Below, in pieces: positions 6,651 to 13,815 of a stretch of 22,733 nt of DNA. Made by a program: the position numbers and the translations under genes. Each line of letters starts with the position of its first letter. Position 1 is the first letter of the stretch. Under the pieces are notes generated by a model. The model worked only from the letters and a program-made list of their open reading frames with translations. It was not told where the DNA came from and searched no databases. Origin of the DNA: a virus; IMG/VR virus record IMGVR_UViG_3300040801_001153, positions 1 to 22,733 of that record; one strand, given 5' to 3'.

Positions 6651-7145
6651 ATGCCTATTGGTATCGTCAACGCTGATATTACTAAGGAATGGCGACTTCA
6701 AAGAAGTTATCTCTGGGAGTTGAGATTGCCCTTTGAAAATGGACTTGAAGTCGCCAAGTATTGTCAGAATGTTAAATTTGGTGATTATAGTATGACAGAG
6801 CCATCAACCATTCGTTATGGTGCTTTTCAGGCTCATTATGCAGGTTACTTGACAGTTGAGAAGATTCAAATATCGTTCTTGCGTCCAATACCTGACATTA
6901 TAACACCTTATCTACACAATTGGCGTGCTAAGATAGTTGACGATGCTGGTTTCTTTCATCCGAAACAGGATTATGTTGGTGACATTCATGTGTACATGTT
7001 TGATAGCGATGGTTCGGAAACTGGACATGTAAGATTTCATAAAGCATTTCCTACTGAATTTCCGGGCTACGATTTATCTTATAATTCGAATGATATAGTC
7101 AAACTGACCACAGTTTTTCAGGTTGACAGGATTTATTTCGAATAG
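6651..7145 (+). CDS. Second tube-fold protein, paralogue of the tail tube
   Basis: The 164-residue product aligns by eye with the tube protein just upstream: RSYLWELRLP matches RVYLWDVVIP, a T-E-P-S-T-I stretch matches the T-S-I-P-G region, and the C-terminal DLSYNSNDIVKLTTVFQVDR matches AMSYDTNDVVKFTVTMSFD. It therefore shares the gp19/gp54 tube fold. It lacks a strong ribosome binding site and starts three bases after the tube stop, which suggests lower, coupled expression. It may be a specialised ring at one tube end (initiator, terminator or baseplate adaptor) or a minor tube subunit. Tube fold is well supported; the location in the tail is inference. Confidence 0.78.
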   Translation: MPIGIVNADITKEWRLQRSYLWELRLPFENGLEVAKYCQNVKFGDYSMTEPSTIRYGAFQAHYAGYLTVEKIQISFLRPIPDIITPYLHNWRAKIVDDAGFFHPKQDYVGDIHVYMFDSDGSETGHVRFHKAFPTEFPGYDLSYNSNDIVKLTTVFQVDRIYFE

Positions 7146-7189
7146 TGAAAAATGAAATCATTACCAAAAAACAATGGAGGATGTGAAAA

Positions 7190-7966
7190 ATGGAAGACAA
7201 CTACAGACCAATCAGTCTACCATCGAAATGTCTCGTCTATAAAGGCGTTGACAAAGATGGTATCCAAATTCGTACCTTAAAGGGTAAGGATGAAAAGTTG
7301 ATTGCAGAGGTCAACTATGATAACTTTGAGAAGAAATTCTTATTGTTGTTAAAGAACGTCCTGAAAGGTATCGATCCTGAAATTCTCACAGTAGGAGACA
7401 GACTGTTCATACTGTTGTGGGAAGCAATCAATTCTTACAGTAAAGACTTTGATATCGAACATAACTGCATGAGTTGTTTTGAGAAAATCACGTCAACAGT
7501 TGATTTGTCTCAACTCGACGTCGTTGAGTTACCTGACGATTTCAAAGAGCCATACTCGAAAGAATTGTCTGATGGGTCGTCTGTGAAATTGAGATTGTTT
7601 AGAGTGCAAGATGAAATCAACATTGCTAATTATGAGAAGTCAGGAGATTCATCGTGGCTTTACAGATTTGCAACATCTGTTGTACAGAAGAAATCTAACA
7701 AGGAAGTTGGTATATGGGACAGAGTATCATATCTTGAGAATCTAAGTGCAGGTGACGTTGCAAAGATTCGAGCATTTCATCAAGAATTTGCACATGGTCC
7801 CAAGATGGAGGCTCCGTACATATGTAATAAATGCGGAGGTGAGGGCGTAGTGCCCGTACCCTTTCGAACTGAAATGCTTTTTCCGTATGGGGAGAACCTT
7901 AGTAAATATTATGGAAATCCAGTTCGACCTGATGTATCATCTGGGAATGAACCTGACGGAGATTGA
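7190..7966 (+). CDS. Baseplate hub / tail assembly chaperone with zinc-binding Cys pairs (T4 gp26/gp51-like)
   Basis: The 258-residue product fits the phage family that contains T4 gp26 (208) and gp51 (249), catalysts of hub assembly that are not part of the finished tail. Visible features are a helical core with FLLLLKNVLKGIDPEILTVG and then LFILLWEAI, a first Cys pair C93-x2-C96 (HNCMSC), and a second pair C212-x2-C215 (YICNKCGGEG) followed by FRTEMLFPYG. The four cysteines probably bind one zinc ion. The gene sits between tube and tape measure, where lambda-type phages carry their tail assembly chaperones. Its 3' end overlaps a short ORF in another frame. The ribosome binding site is GGAGG before the ATG at 7190. 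Confidence 0.75.
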   Translation: MEDNYRPISLPSKCLVYKGVDKDGIQIRTLKGKDEKLIAEVNYDNFEKKFLLLLKNVLKGIDPEILTVGDRLFILLWEAINSYSKDFDIEHNCMSCFEKITSTVDLSQLDVVELPDDFKEPYSKELSDGSSVKLRLFRVQDEINIANYEKSGDSSWLYRFATSVVQKKSNKEVGIWDRVSYLENLSAGDVAKIRAFHQEFAHGPKMEAPYICNKCGGEGVVPVPFRTEMLFPYGENLSKYYGNPVRPDVSSGNEPDGD

Positions 7967-8060
7967 GAATTGCGATTTAAAAGAGTTAGATTGGTTTCAT
8001 TCTAGATTAGTTAAACAAAAGAAAGACGAGAAACCGAAAAAAGATGGTGGAAGAGATTAA
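7947..8060 (+). CDS. Short ORF overlapping the assembly chaperone; possible frameshift extension
   Basis: This 37-residue ORF (MNLTEIENCDLKELDWFHSR, then a very basic and acidic tail) starts inside the end of the chaperone gene and overlaps the tape-measure start by 17 bases. Its sequence E-I-E-x-x-x-L-K-E-L-x-W-F-x-x-R-L resembles the short C-terminal peptides found next to such chaperones in other phages, so I consider it real. The frame is already open from 7851, so 7851-7966 is readable in both frames. The ATG at 7947 has no proper ribosome binding site. Expression could thus be by coupled re-initiation, or as a fusion by a +1 or -2 shift, as in the lambda G/GT and Mu systems. Which one cannot be decided by reading. 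Confidence 0.6.
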   Translation: MNLTEIENCDLKELDWFHSRLVKQKKDEKPKKDGGRD

Positions 8061-10044
8061 AAGACCGGACGAGGCTGAGAATTTAAAACAGGCAGCCGAT
8101 AAATTGCAGGGATATGAAAATTACTATCCTCGTTGGATATCTGAATATGTCGAAGGTGGAAACACTATATTCAGTGAGTACGAGTTGGGTGTTTTCAGAC
8201 AGACTGCAATCAAATATGACGATGAGTATATTCCTGCTCTTGAATTGTTCGTTGGTGAGTTAGAAAAGTCTGATTCAAAAAATGCAGGAAATATCATAAA
8301 AGGCATCAATAGCGTAATCGCTATGATGAAGAACGTAGTTGATTATATTGAGGTTATCGTCGCTGACAACACTTCGAATGTCGTATCGCAAGAGGATATT
8401 GGTCGTTTGTTTATGTCAATGAGCATGATTGAACAACAAACCATTGAATATCATAATCTTGCTATGCGTGACAAACAGACCAGAGAGGCTGCTGAGGCGG
8501 TAAAGGATTCTACCAAAGTAGAATTGCAGAAAATTAGTCGTACAAGCAAACTTGCAAGTCAGATGTTTAAGAAGGCTGTACCAAAGAAGGGTTTGTTGGC
8601 TAGGGCTAAAGAAATAACGCCTGGTGGGTATGACTTAGGTAAATCTTTATTGGGTGGAGTTGCTGCCGCTACGTTGGGTCCGTTTGGTGAGTTAGGAAGA
8701 CTTGCAGTAGAGGCTGGTACTGGTGCAATAGGAAGATACCGTCAGGCAAAAGTGTCTGCAGGTAGACGTACATTTGCTAAAGAAATAACTGGTGGTGTTC
8801 CATATATACCTGAAGAAACATTTGAGGAAACAGAAGTACAAAGACAAGGCGGTACTGGATTATCGTTATATGGACTTTCCGGTGGTAAGCCAACATATAG
8901 ACGTGAAGGAAATAGATTCGTAAAAGACATTGGTGGTGGAGAGAATATATATGAACGTGGTCGAGGCATGGCTATACGAAGAGCCCAACCACAGGCGATA
9001 CAACCTGTAATGCAGAGAAGTGACGTTTCTGTTGGCTCTGCAAAAATGACTGGAAAATCTTTATTCAACTTCTTTGATAAAGAGGCATACAATGCAAAGT
9101 GGACAAAAGAAATGTTGTCTCTGTTTAGGAGAATGAATAAGGGAATAGGAGAAGTTGATGGAGGAGGAGGTTTAGTTGAGACTGCTATAGGTTCTGCACT
9201 TGGAATTGGTGCAGGTGCAGGGTTATTGGGTCGTATGAAGGGTTTGTTGGGTAAGGGAGTTTCTAAAGCAGGAATGGCTGTTAAAGGTGCTGGAGGTGCA
9301 GTTGCAAGAGGTGGTGCAGGATTAGTTGCAAAGGGGGGTACTGCATTAAAAGGTGTTGCCGCAGTTGCCAGTAAAGCAGCATTACCAGCAGCAGCGATTA
9401 CTGCCGCAGCCGCAGGTGGATGGATGGCAGGTAGAGCCATTGGTGGTATGAAAGTTGGCGGTAAGACAATCGATAAACGTGTCGAAGAGTTTGCAGTAAA
9501 GAACATATTTGGTGACGAGAAGAAAAAATTAAAGAAGGCTGCTAAGAAAGACACTGGTAATTCTGTCGTTTCAAGAGCGTTGGAATTGCAGGCATTGAAT
9601 CCTGAACTGACTACAAAAGAGGCAGTTACTATGGTAACCCAACAAGATAAGTCAAAAGGATTAAGTAAACCTGCCGTTGAAGAGAAAAAGACAACAGATG
9701 CTATCGATATTAAATCTAAAGAATTAAATTTAAGTGAAGTTCAGGCTTCAATAATGCAAGATAAAGATGTTAAGAATGCTATTGGAGGTCTTAAAGAAAT
9801 ACAAAAAATTAAAGAAGAAAGAATTGAACCAGTTATTCAAAACGATATACTTCCTGCTATGAACAACATGACTGCTAAGTTAGAGGCTACTATGAAAGAG
9901 GTTGCAAAATCCGTTAGTAGTATGGCTAAAGAGGCTGGTTCAACAATAGTAAAGAAACAACGTGCAGGTTCAGGAAATGCTCACAGTACTGGTGACGATT
10001 CAATTGAATTTTTAAATCTTGGAATTATAGGACTTGGTACATGA
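8044..10044 (+). CDS. Tail tape-measure protein
   Basis: The 666-residue product lies in the standard tape-measure slot between chaperone and baseplate hub genes. The N-terminal third (residues 1-170) is helical and charged. Residues about 374-466 form a Gly/Ala-rich hydrophobic stretch (for example GAGAGLLGRMKGLLGKGV and ALPAAAITAAAAGGWMAG), typical of tape measures that enter the host membrane. The C-terminal part returns to helical, coiled-coil-like sequence and ends in the motif FLNLGIIGLGT. At about 1.5 angstrom per residue the length predicts a tail near 100 nm, similar to T4, where gp29 has 590 residues. The start at 8044 is the first ATG after an in-frame stop at 8008 and has no strong ribosome binding site, so coupling with the upstream ORF is likely. 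No lytic domain is visible. Confidence 0.8.
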   Translation: MVEEIKRPDEAENLKQAADKLQGYENYYPRWISEYVEGGNTIFSEYELGVFRQTAIKYDDEYIPALELFVGELEKSDSKNAGNIIKGINSVIAMMKNVVDYIEVIVADNTSNVVSQEDIGRLFMSMSMIEQQTIEYHNLAMRDKQTREAAEAVKDSTKVELQKISRTSKLASQMFKKAVPKKGLLARAKEITPGGYDLGKSLLGGVAAATLGPFGELGRLAVEAGTGAIGRYRQAKVSAGRRTFAKEITGGVPYIPEETFEETEVQRQGGTGLSLYGLSGGKPTYRREGNRFVKDIGGGENIYERGRGMAIRRAQPQAIQPVMQRSDVSVGSAKMTGKSLFNFFDKEAYNAKWTKEMLSLFRRMNKGIGEVDGGGGLVETAIGSALGIGAGAGLLGRMKGLLGKGVSKAGMAVKGAGGAVARGGAGLVAKGGTALKGVAAVASKAALPAAAITAAAAGGWMAGRAIGGMKVGGKTIDKRVEEFAVKNIFGDEKKKLKKAAKKDTGNSVVSRALELQALNPELTTKEAVTMVTQQDKSKGLSKPAVEEKKTTDAIDIKSKELNLSEVQASIMQDKDVKNAIGGLKEIQKIKEERIEPVIQNDILPAMNNMTAKLEATMKEVAKSVSSMAKEAGSTIVKKQRAGSGNAHSTGDDSIEFLNLGIIGLGT

Positions 10045-10985
10045 ACCTATCACAATATGGCATAGACATAGATACTAATGAAATCTTCAAAAGCAAAGAA
10101 TTGCGTGATGCTGAGAAGATGTATGGTACTGTCAGAGGTAAAGTTGATAGGGTTAAAGGTATTGTCACGTCTAAGGCTGACCCACTAACCAAAGTCAGAA
10201 ACGTATTAAAAACTATCAACTTTGGTGCTAAACCAAATAGTGCTGCAGGTGTAATTGTTGGTCCCAGAAGTAATGTACCTGCACGTCGTGTCGTTGGTAC
10301 CAAACATGCATTTATTAGTGAAGTTCCTGAACAATTTAGAGTTTGGATTTCAAATGAAACATTTGGAACCTCAAATCAACTTGACGTTTTTGCAGTACTG
10401 CAGGAGAATGTTACATTAAGCACTCGTTCACATTGGGAAACTTACAATCCTTTGGGTGACGTTATTACAGATGCCTCTCAAGCAGTTGCACAGTTGTTTA
10501 GAAAATCTCTTGTATCGAGAATTTCCTCACGAAGAATTTGGAAAGGTACTGAACCAGTAAGAATCAGTTTGTTGTTGAAGTTTGAAGCATATGAACGTGC
10601 ATACACTGATGTTGTTGTTCCAAATATAAAACTTCAACAGACTGCACTTCCATCTGGTGACGAGAAACATGGTCAATTTGCGTTGTTGACACCTCCGGGA
10701 CCGTATCCATACAATTTGACTGGCGATGATAAGAATCCGAAGACTGAAGAGAGAGGTGAAAATATAACTGTTCAAGTTGGTAATTTGTTTACATTTAATC
10801 GTGTTGTTGTTGCAGAGATTAACACAGTATATTCTAATAAATTCGATAATGAGGGTTATCCTGTTAGTGCCCAAACGCAGATTACATTTGATACCTATGA
10901 AATTCTTACTAAGAACATGCTTGGTACTGCATATACAGGTGGTAGCGGTGATGGATTACCAACATCTAAGGCAGTGAGGATATAA
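10041..10985 (+). CDS. Baseplate tube cap / tube initiator (T4 gp48/gp54-like)
   Basis: The 314-residue protein follows the tape measure with an ATGA overlap and precedes the gp53- and hub-like genes. The N-terminal 110 residues are basic and partly disordered. The C-terminal two thirds are beta-rich, with ISLLLKFEAYERAYTDVVVP, a PPGPYPYNL loop and a late strand pair (FNRVVVAEINTVYSNKFDNE, then Q-T-Q-I-T-F-D-T-Y-E-I-L). This matches the layout of phage proteins that link the hub to the tail tube. T4 gp54 (320) and gp48 (364) have similar lengths and tube-like folds. The role would be to nucleate tube polymerisation on the hub. Assignment is by context and layout; an XkdP-like protein is less likely because no LysM motif is seen here. 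Confidence 0.6.
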   Translation: MNLSQYGIDIDTNEIFKSKELRDAEKMYGTVRGKVDRVKGIVTSKADPLTKVRNVLKTINFGAKPNSAAGVIVGPRSNVPARRVVGTKHAFISEVPEQFRVWISNETFGTSNQLDVFAVLQENVTLSTRSHWETYNPLGDVITDASQAVAQLFRKSLVSRISSRRIWKGTEPVRISLLLKFEAYERAYTDVVVPNIKLQQTALPSGDEKHGQFALLTPPGPYPYNLTGDDKNPKTEERGENITVQVGNLFTFNRVVVAEINTVYSNKFDNEGYPVSAQTQITFDTYEILTKNMLGTAYTGGSGDGLPTSKAVRI

Positions 10986-11291
10986 ATGGATCGAACTAAG
11001 TTTTATGAAATAGCATCAGTTGACAATCAAAACGAACTTGATTACCTGCGTACTAACATCGCAAACTTTGAAATGAAGTACAAACCACTGTATTATCGTG
11101 TTGGTGAAGAAGATTTAATGAGACCAGACATGATAAGTTATAGAAACTATAACACAGTTAATTATTGGTGGTTGATTATGTCAGTAAATGGAATTTTCGA
11201 TCCATTTAATGATTTGTATGTTGGATTGAGATTAATGATACCAAACATTCTCGACGTTTATGACTTTTATAAGAAATATGGAAAACGATAA
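10986..11291 (+). CDS. Baseplate wedge protein, gp53-like (LysM-type)
   Basis: The 101-residue product contains the region MISYRNYNTVNYWWLIMSVN followed by G-I-F-D-P-F-N-D-L-Y-V-G-L-R-L-M-I-P, a LysM-like fold used by T4 gp53 and related small wedge proteins. The Y-W-W-L-I motif, the N-G-I-x-D-P turn and the final G-x-x-L-x-I-P strand are all present. T4 gp53 is longer (196), so this is a compact version. In T4 it joins gp6 rings to the hub and sheath. The start follows the previous stop directly, with a GTGAGGA ribosome binding site, and its stop overlaps the hub start (TAATG). Confidence 0.78.
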   Translation: MDRTKFYEIASVDNQNELDYLRTNIANFEMKYKPLYYRVGEEDLMRPDMISYRNYNTVNYWWLIMSVNGIFDPFNDLYVGLRLMIPNILDVYDFYKKYGKR

Positions 11292-12487
11292 TGGCATTAG
11301 GTGTAAAAGGCAGTTATTTTCTAAAGGTTAAGTTTGGAGAAGAGTTGATTCCTCTTAATCCTAGTTTGATTGAGGAATTTACAATTGTCCAAGACATGAA
11401 CAAATTTTTGCCATCATTTCACATTGCTCTTTCTGATTCATCTGGTGATATAACACACTTGGCACCGTCTGATTCATCTGTTACTAGAATTTCAGTTGAA
11501 ATTGGTCGTAATGTTGAGGCTGAACCAGAGAATTCATTCGATTTCGTTGTTTTTAGAAAGAAACCAAAATCAGAATTTTCAGCGGCCGCAATTTATGACG
11601 TTGCAGGGCTGTTAGATATTGCTGACCCGTTGTTTGGACCCAATTATACAAGAAGTTTCACTAATCAGACGGTTAAAGACGTTCTTGAATACGTTGCTAA
11701 GGAAGAATTGCTAGTTGACAGTGTTGATATAAGTTCTGCTCTAGATTTCGAGAAGTTAATCGTGCAACCAATTTGGTCGAATGCTCAGTTGATTAATGAC
11801 TTGAAGAAAAGACTTATGGGAAGTAATAACGAATCAGCATATAAATGTATAATACGTCGTAAGAATAGAAAAACAGAATTCGTATTTAGAAGCATTGACG
11901 AATTGTGCAAGTATCAACAGCCAATTGCTAAGTTTATAGTTAATGATGAGCCTTACAAAGATTATAATCCAGTTGTTGACTACTCGATTTATGACAACTA
12001 CAAGATGATTGGAATATTTGGCTCAAAGAAACAAGAGTACGGTTATTACGATTATTATACTTCTAAATTTGTAATTAATAATGAGACATACAGCGATTTC
12101 TTCTCATTATCTAAGTACTTAATGATTGATGGAAACGATTCAGAAGAATCAAACGGTTTGTTTGATTTAGGTAGAAATAATGAGTTCACAAACAATTTTA
12201 AAGAAAATGTCAGGTCGTCGTACCACAACAGACTAGTTGATTTGGTCAAGATGTGGATTGTTACAACTGGAAATCCAAACATAGTGCCTGGTCATTTGAT
12301 TCAATTGTTATTTGGTAGTGGTTTACACGCAGGAAATCCTGCATCATATCAGTATTCTGGCTATTGGCTTGTTGAAAAAGTTGTACATACGTTTGATGAT
12401 GCTTTCAGAACGAAATTGTTATTAACAAGAGGTGGAGTCGATACAGACATCAATACGACTTTGTTGCCTGCAACGAAAAAGAAATAA
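11291..12487 (+). CDS. Baseplate hub protein (T4 gp27 / P2 gpD / XkdQ-like)
   Basis: The 398-residue protein has the features of the trimeric hub that adapts the six-fold tube to the three-fold spike, and it is near T4 gp27 (391) in length. An N-terminal beta domain (GVKGSYFLKVKFGEELIPLN) is followed by a segment with the hub-like pattern L-D-I-A-D-P-L-F and then N-Q-T-V-K-D-V-L-E-Y-V-A. A later part (residues about 160-200) has W-S-N-A-Q-L-I-N-D-L-K-K-R-L, typical of the gpD/VgrG-like hubs. The C-terminal domain carries N-I-V-P-G-H-L-I-Q-L and Y-S-G-Y-W-L-V-E-K-V-V-H-T-F, the usual ending of this fold. TAATG overlaps at both ends and the spike gene immediately downstream support the call. 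Confidence 0.82.
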   Translation: MALGVKGSYFLKVKFGEELIPLNPSLIEEFTIVQDMNKFLPSFHIALSDSSGDITHLAPSDSSVTRISVEIGRNVEAEPENSFDFVVFRKKPKSEFSAAAIYDVAGLLDIADPLFGPNYTRSFTNQTVKDVLEYVAKEELLVDSVDISSALDFEKLIVQPIWSNAQLINDLKKRLMGSNNESAYKCIIRRKNRKTEFVFRSIDELCKYQQPIAKFIVNDEPYKDYNPVVDYSIYDNYKMIGIFGSKKQEYGYYDYYTSKFVINNETYSDFFSLSKYLMIDGNDSEESNGLFDLGRNNEFTNNFKENVRSSYHNRLVDLVKMWIVTTGNPNIVPGHLIQLLFGSGLHAGNPASYQYSGYWLVEKVVHTFDDAFRTKLLLTRGGVDTDINTTLLPATKKK

Positions 12488-13098
12488 TGACGACATTTTT
12501 AGAAGGAAAAGACAATAAAGTAACAGGAATTTATCGAGGTTTGGTTCTTGATAATAACGATCCACAGAAACTTGGTCGTATCAAGATAAAAGCATTTCCT
12601 ATGTTCAATGCCATGACTGCAGAAGAGGTTCCTTGGGCTGTGCCTGCATTTGGCTTGTTTGAAGGTGCAGGAGTTGTGACACCAAATGACAGAACATCAG
12701 GTGGTATTGGAATGTTCTCGATACCAAAAGTTGATACGTATGTGTTCTTGTTCTTCGAGGCAGGAGATATTTATCAACCTGTATATTTCGCAGAGGCACA
12801 GGATTCAGCACAAGGTCTGCCGACGCAGAGATTGACAAATTATCCGAATCGAAAGGTATTGCGTACTCGTTCTGGTATTGAAGTTTACATTGATACGCAG
12901 ATTAATGAAATTAAGTTGTATCATCCAACAGGAACACAATTTATAATTGATGAAAACGGAAAAGTGACTATCAACGTCGTTGATGCCGTTGATGAAACGG
13001 TTGATAAGACAGTTGACGTCTATGTAAAAGGAAACATAACTGTGACATCTGATAGCAATATTGTGATTCAAGGCGCTGATGTTCATATAAACCCGTAA
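12487..13098 (+). CDS. Central spike protein with OB-fold (gp5/gpV-like), no lysozyme domain
   Basis: The 203-residue product has an N-terminal OB-fold of the phage baseplate V type: IYRGLVLDNNDPQKLGRIKI, then P-W-A-V-P-A-F-G, then G-M-F-S-I-P-K-V-D-T-Y-V-F-L-F-F-E and a D-I-Y-Q-P-V-Y strand. The C-terminal part (from about residue 120) is a run of short strands, such as IEVYIDTQINEIKLYHPTG and VDVYVKGNITVTSDSN, ending in VIQGADVHINP, which suggests an intertwined trimeric beta-helix. It would pierce the outer membrane and carry the PAAR tip. T4 gp5 (575) has a lysozyme between these parts; here there is none. TAATG overlap with the hub gene supports the pair. Confidence 0.87.
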   Translation: MTTFLEGKDNKVTGIYRGLVLDNNDPQKLGRIKIKAFPMFNAMTAEEVPWAVPAFGLFEGAGVVTPNDRTSGGIGMFSIPKVDTYVFLFFEAGDIYQPVYFAEAQDSAQGLPTQRLTNYPNRKVLRTRSGIEVYIDTQINEIKLYHPTGTQFIIDENGKVTINVVDAVDETVDKTVDVYVKGNITVTSDSNIVIQGADVHINP

Positions 13099-13107
13099 GG
13101 ACAACTA

Positions 13108-13404
13108 ATGAACGGACAAATCGCTAAGGAAGTTTTTCTTGGAAACTTAGGCGTAATGAAAGACGTTTTAAGTTTGGCTGAATTCAAATTAGGTCGTGAT
13201 ACAGACGACTACAAATATTTTAAAAGAAAGACTATGGACTTCTTTTATAACAATATGTTGACAATGTTTCAAAAGATGGAGAGTTCAAAACTCATAGTAA
13301 AATGTGAGTGCAAGTCTCGACTAAGACATGGTTTTTCTCCATGTGAAAATTGTGGTGGTTCAGGTTACAGAAACAATGGTGGGGTGACAGTACCAAATGA
13401 GTAA
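13108..13404 (+). CDS. Small zinc-ribbon protein between spike and PAAR genes
   Basis: The 98-residue protein has a helical N-terminal two thirds (FKLGRDTDDYKYFKRKTMDF, then N-N-M-L-T-M-F) and a C-terminal Cys cluster C66-x-C68-x10-C79-x2-C82 followed by G-G-S-G-Y. The CxxCGGSGY end recalls one half of the DnaJ zinc-finger repeat. One zinc ion is likely bound. Its place between spike and PAAR tip suggests an assembly factor or chaperone for the spike, but I know of no proven family. TAAGGA, formed by the spike stop, serves as its ribosome binding site, and its end overlaps the PAAR gene by 8 bases. Confidence 0.65.
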   Translation: MNGQIAKEVFLGNLGVMKDVLSLAEFKLGRDTDDYKYFKRKTMDFFYNNMLTMFQKMESSKLIVKCECKSRLRHGFSPCENCGGSGYRNNGGVTVPNE

Positions 13405-13669
13405 AATAACAGCTGTTCTAGGAGACCCAAGTGACCACGGTGGAACGCTTATTACCACGAACCAAGACGGTCGATACAGACTTAAGGGAATCGTTGTGTG
13501 TGCTAATGGCTGTTTGCATAGTTGCCCTATTCCCGGTCATGGTGTTACTCCTGTGTCTGCGGTTACTACTCATTCCTATGTCAACGGAAAACTTATCATC
13601 ACAACAGGTGCAGTTGCAGGGTGTGGTGCTAAGATGATACCGCCTTATAGAGGACATCGGGTTGAGTGA
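13397..13669 (+). CDS. PAAR-domain spike tip protein
   Basis: The 90-residue product matches the PAAR-repeat family that sharpens the tip of phage and type VI secretion spikes (T4 gp5.4 has 97 residues). The start VLGDPSDHGGTLITTNQDGR, the strand K-G-I-V-V-C, the segment CANGCLHSCPIPGHG with the following T-P-V-S-A-V-T-T-H-S, and the last repeat Y-V-N-G-K-L-I-I-T-T-G-A-V-A-G-C-G-A are typical. Candidate metal ligands are H14, C35, C39, H41, C43, H48, H59 and C76, more than the usual set, so exact binding residues need a structure. It overlaps the zinc-ribbon gene by 8 bases and a 49-codon ORF by 4. Confidence 0.88.
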   Translation: MSKITAVLGDPSDHGGTLITTNQDGRYRLKGIVVCANGCLHSCPIPGHGVTPVSAVTTHSYVNGKLIITTGAVAGCGAKMIPPYRGHRVE

Positions 13670-13815
13670 AAGGTGCTAGATACAGAGCGTTGAAACATTT
13701 ATCGTATCGTTACTGGACGAAAGATAAAACCCGTAGTGAGCAAAAAAATTGGAAACTAGCAGAGGAATTTTTGAAAAAACTAGAGAAGAGGTACAAGGTG
13801 CAAAATGACGATTAA
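13666..13815 (+). CDS. Small basic protein, 49 residues, GTG start
   Basis: This ORF starts at a GTG overlapping the PAAR stop (GTGA) and ends 11 bases into the next gene, bridging the gap exactly. The product is strongly basic and helical (KGARYRALKHLSYRYWTKDK, then K-L-A-E-E-F-L-K-K-L-E-K-R-Y-K). It has no membrane segment. No family is named; the aromatic and Arg/Lys content could suit nucleic acid or membrane-surface contact. Support comes from perfect coupling geometry and protein-like composition. The GTG start and small size keep confidence moderate. No strong ribosome binding site is visible. Confidence 0.55.
   Translation: MKGARYRALKHLSYRYWTKDKTRSEQKNWKLAEEFLKKLEKRYKVQNDD

Noticed and set aside
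8742-9554. Minus-strand open frame of 270 codons
   Set aside because: It mirrors the Gly/Ala-rich part of the tape-measure gene, so its Pro/Ala-rich product is a by-product of codon composition.
10976-10989. T4-type late promoter (TATAAATA-like) before the gp53-like gene
   Set aside because: The string is TATAAATG, coincides with the stop and start codons of adjacent genes, and departs from the late consensus.
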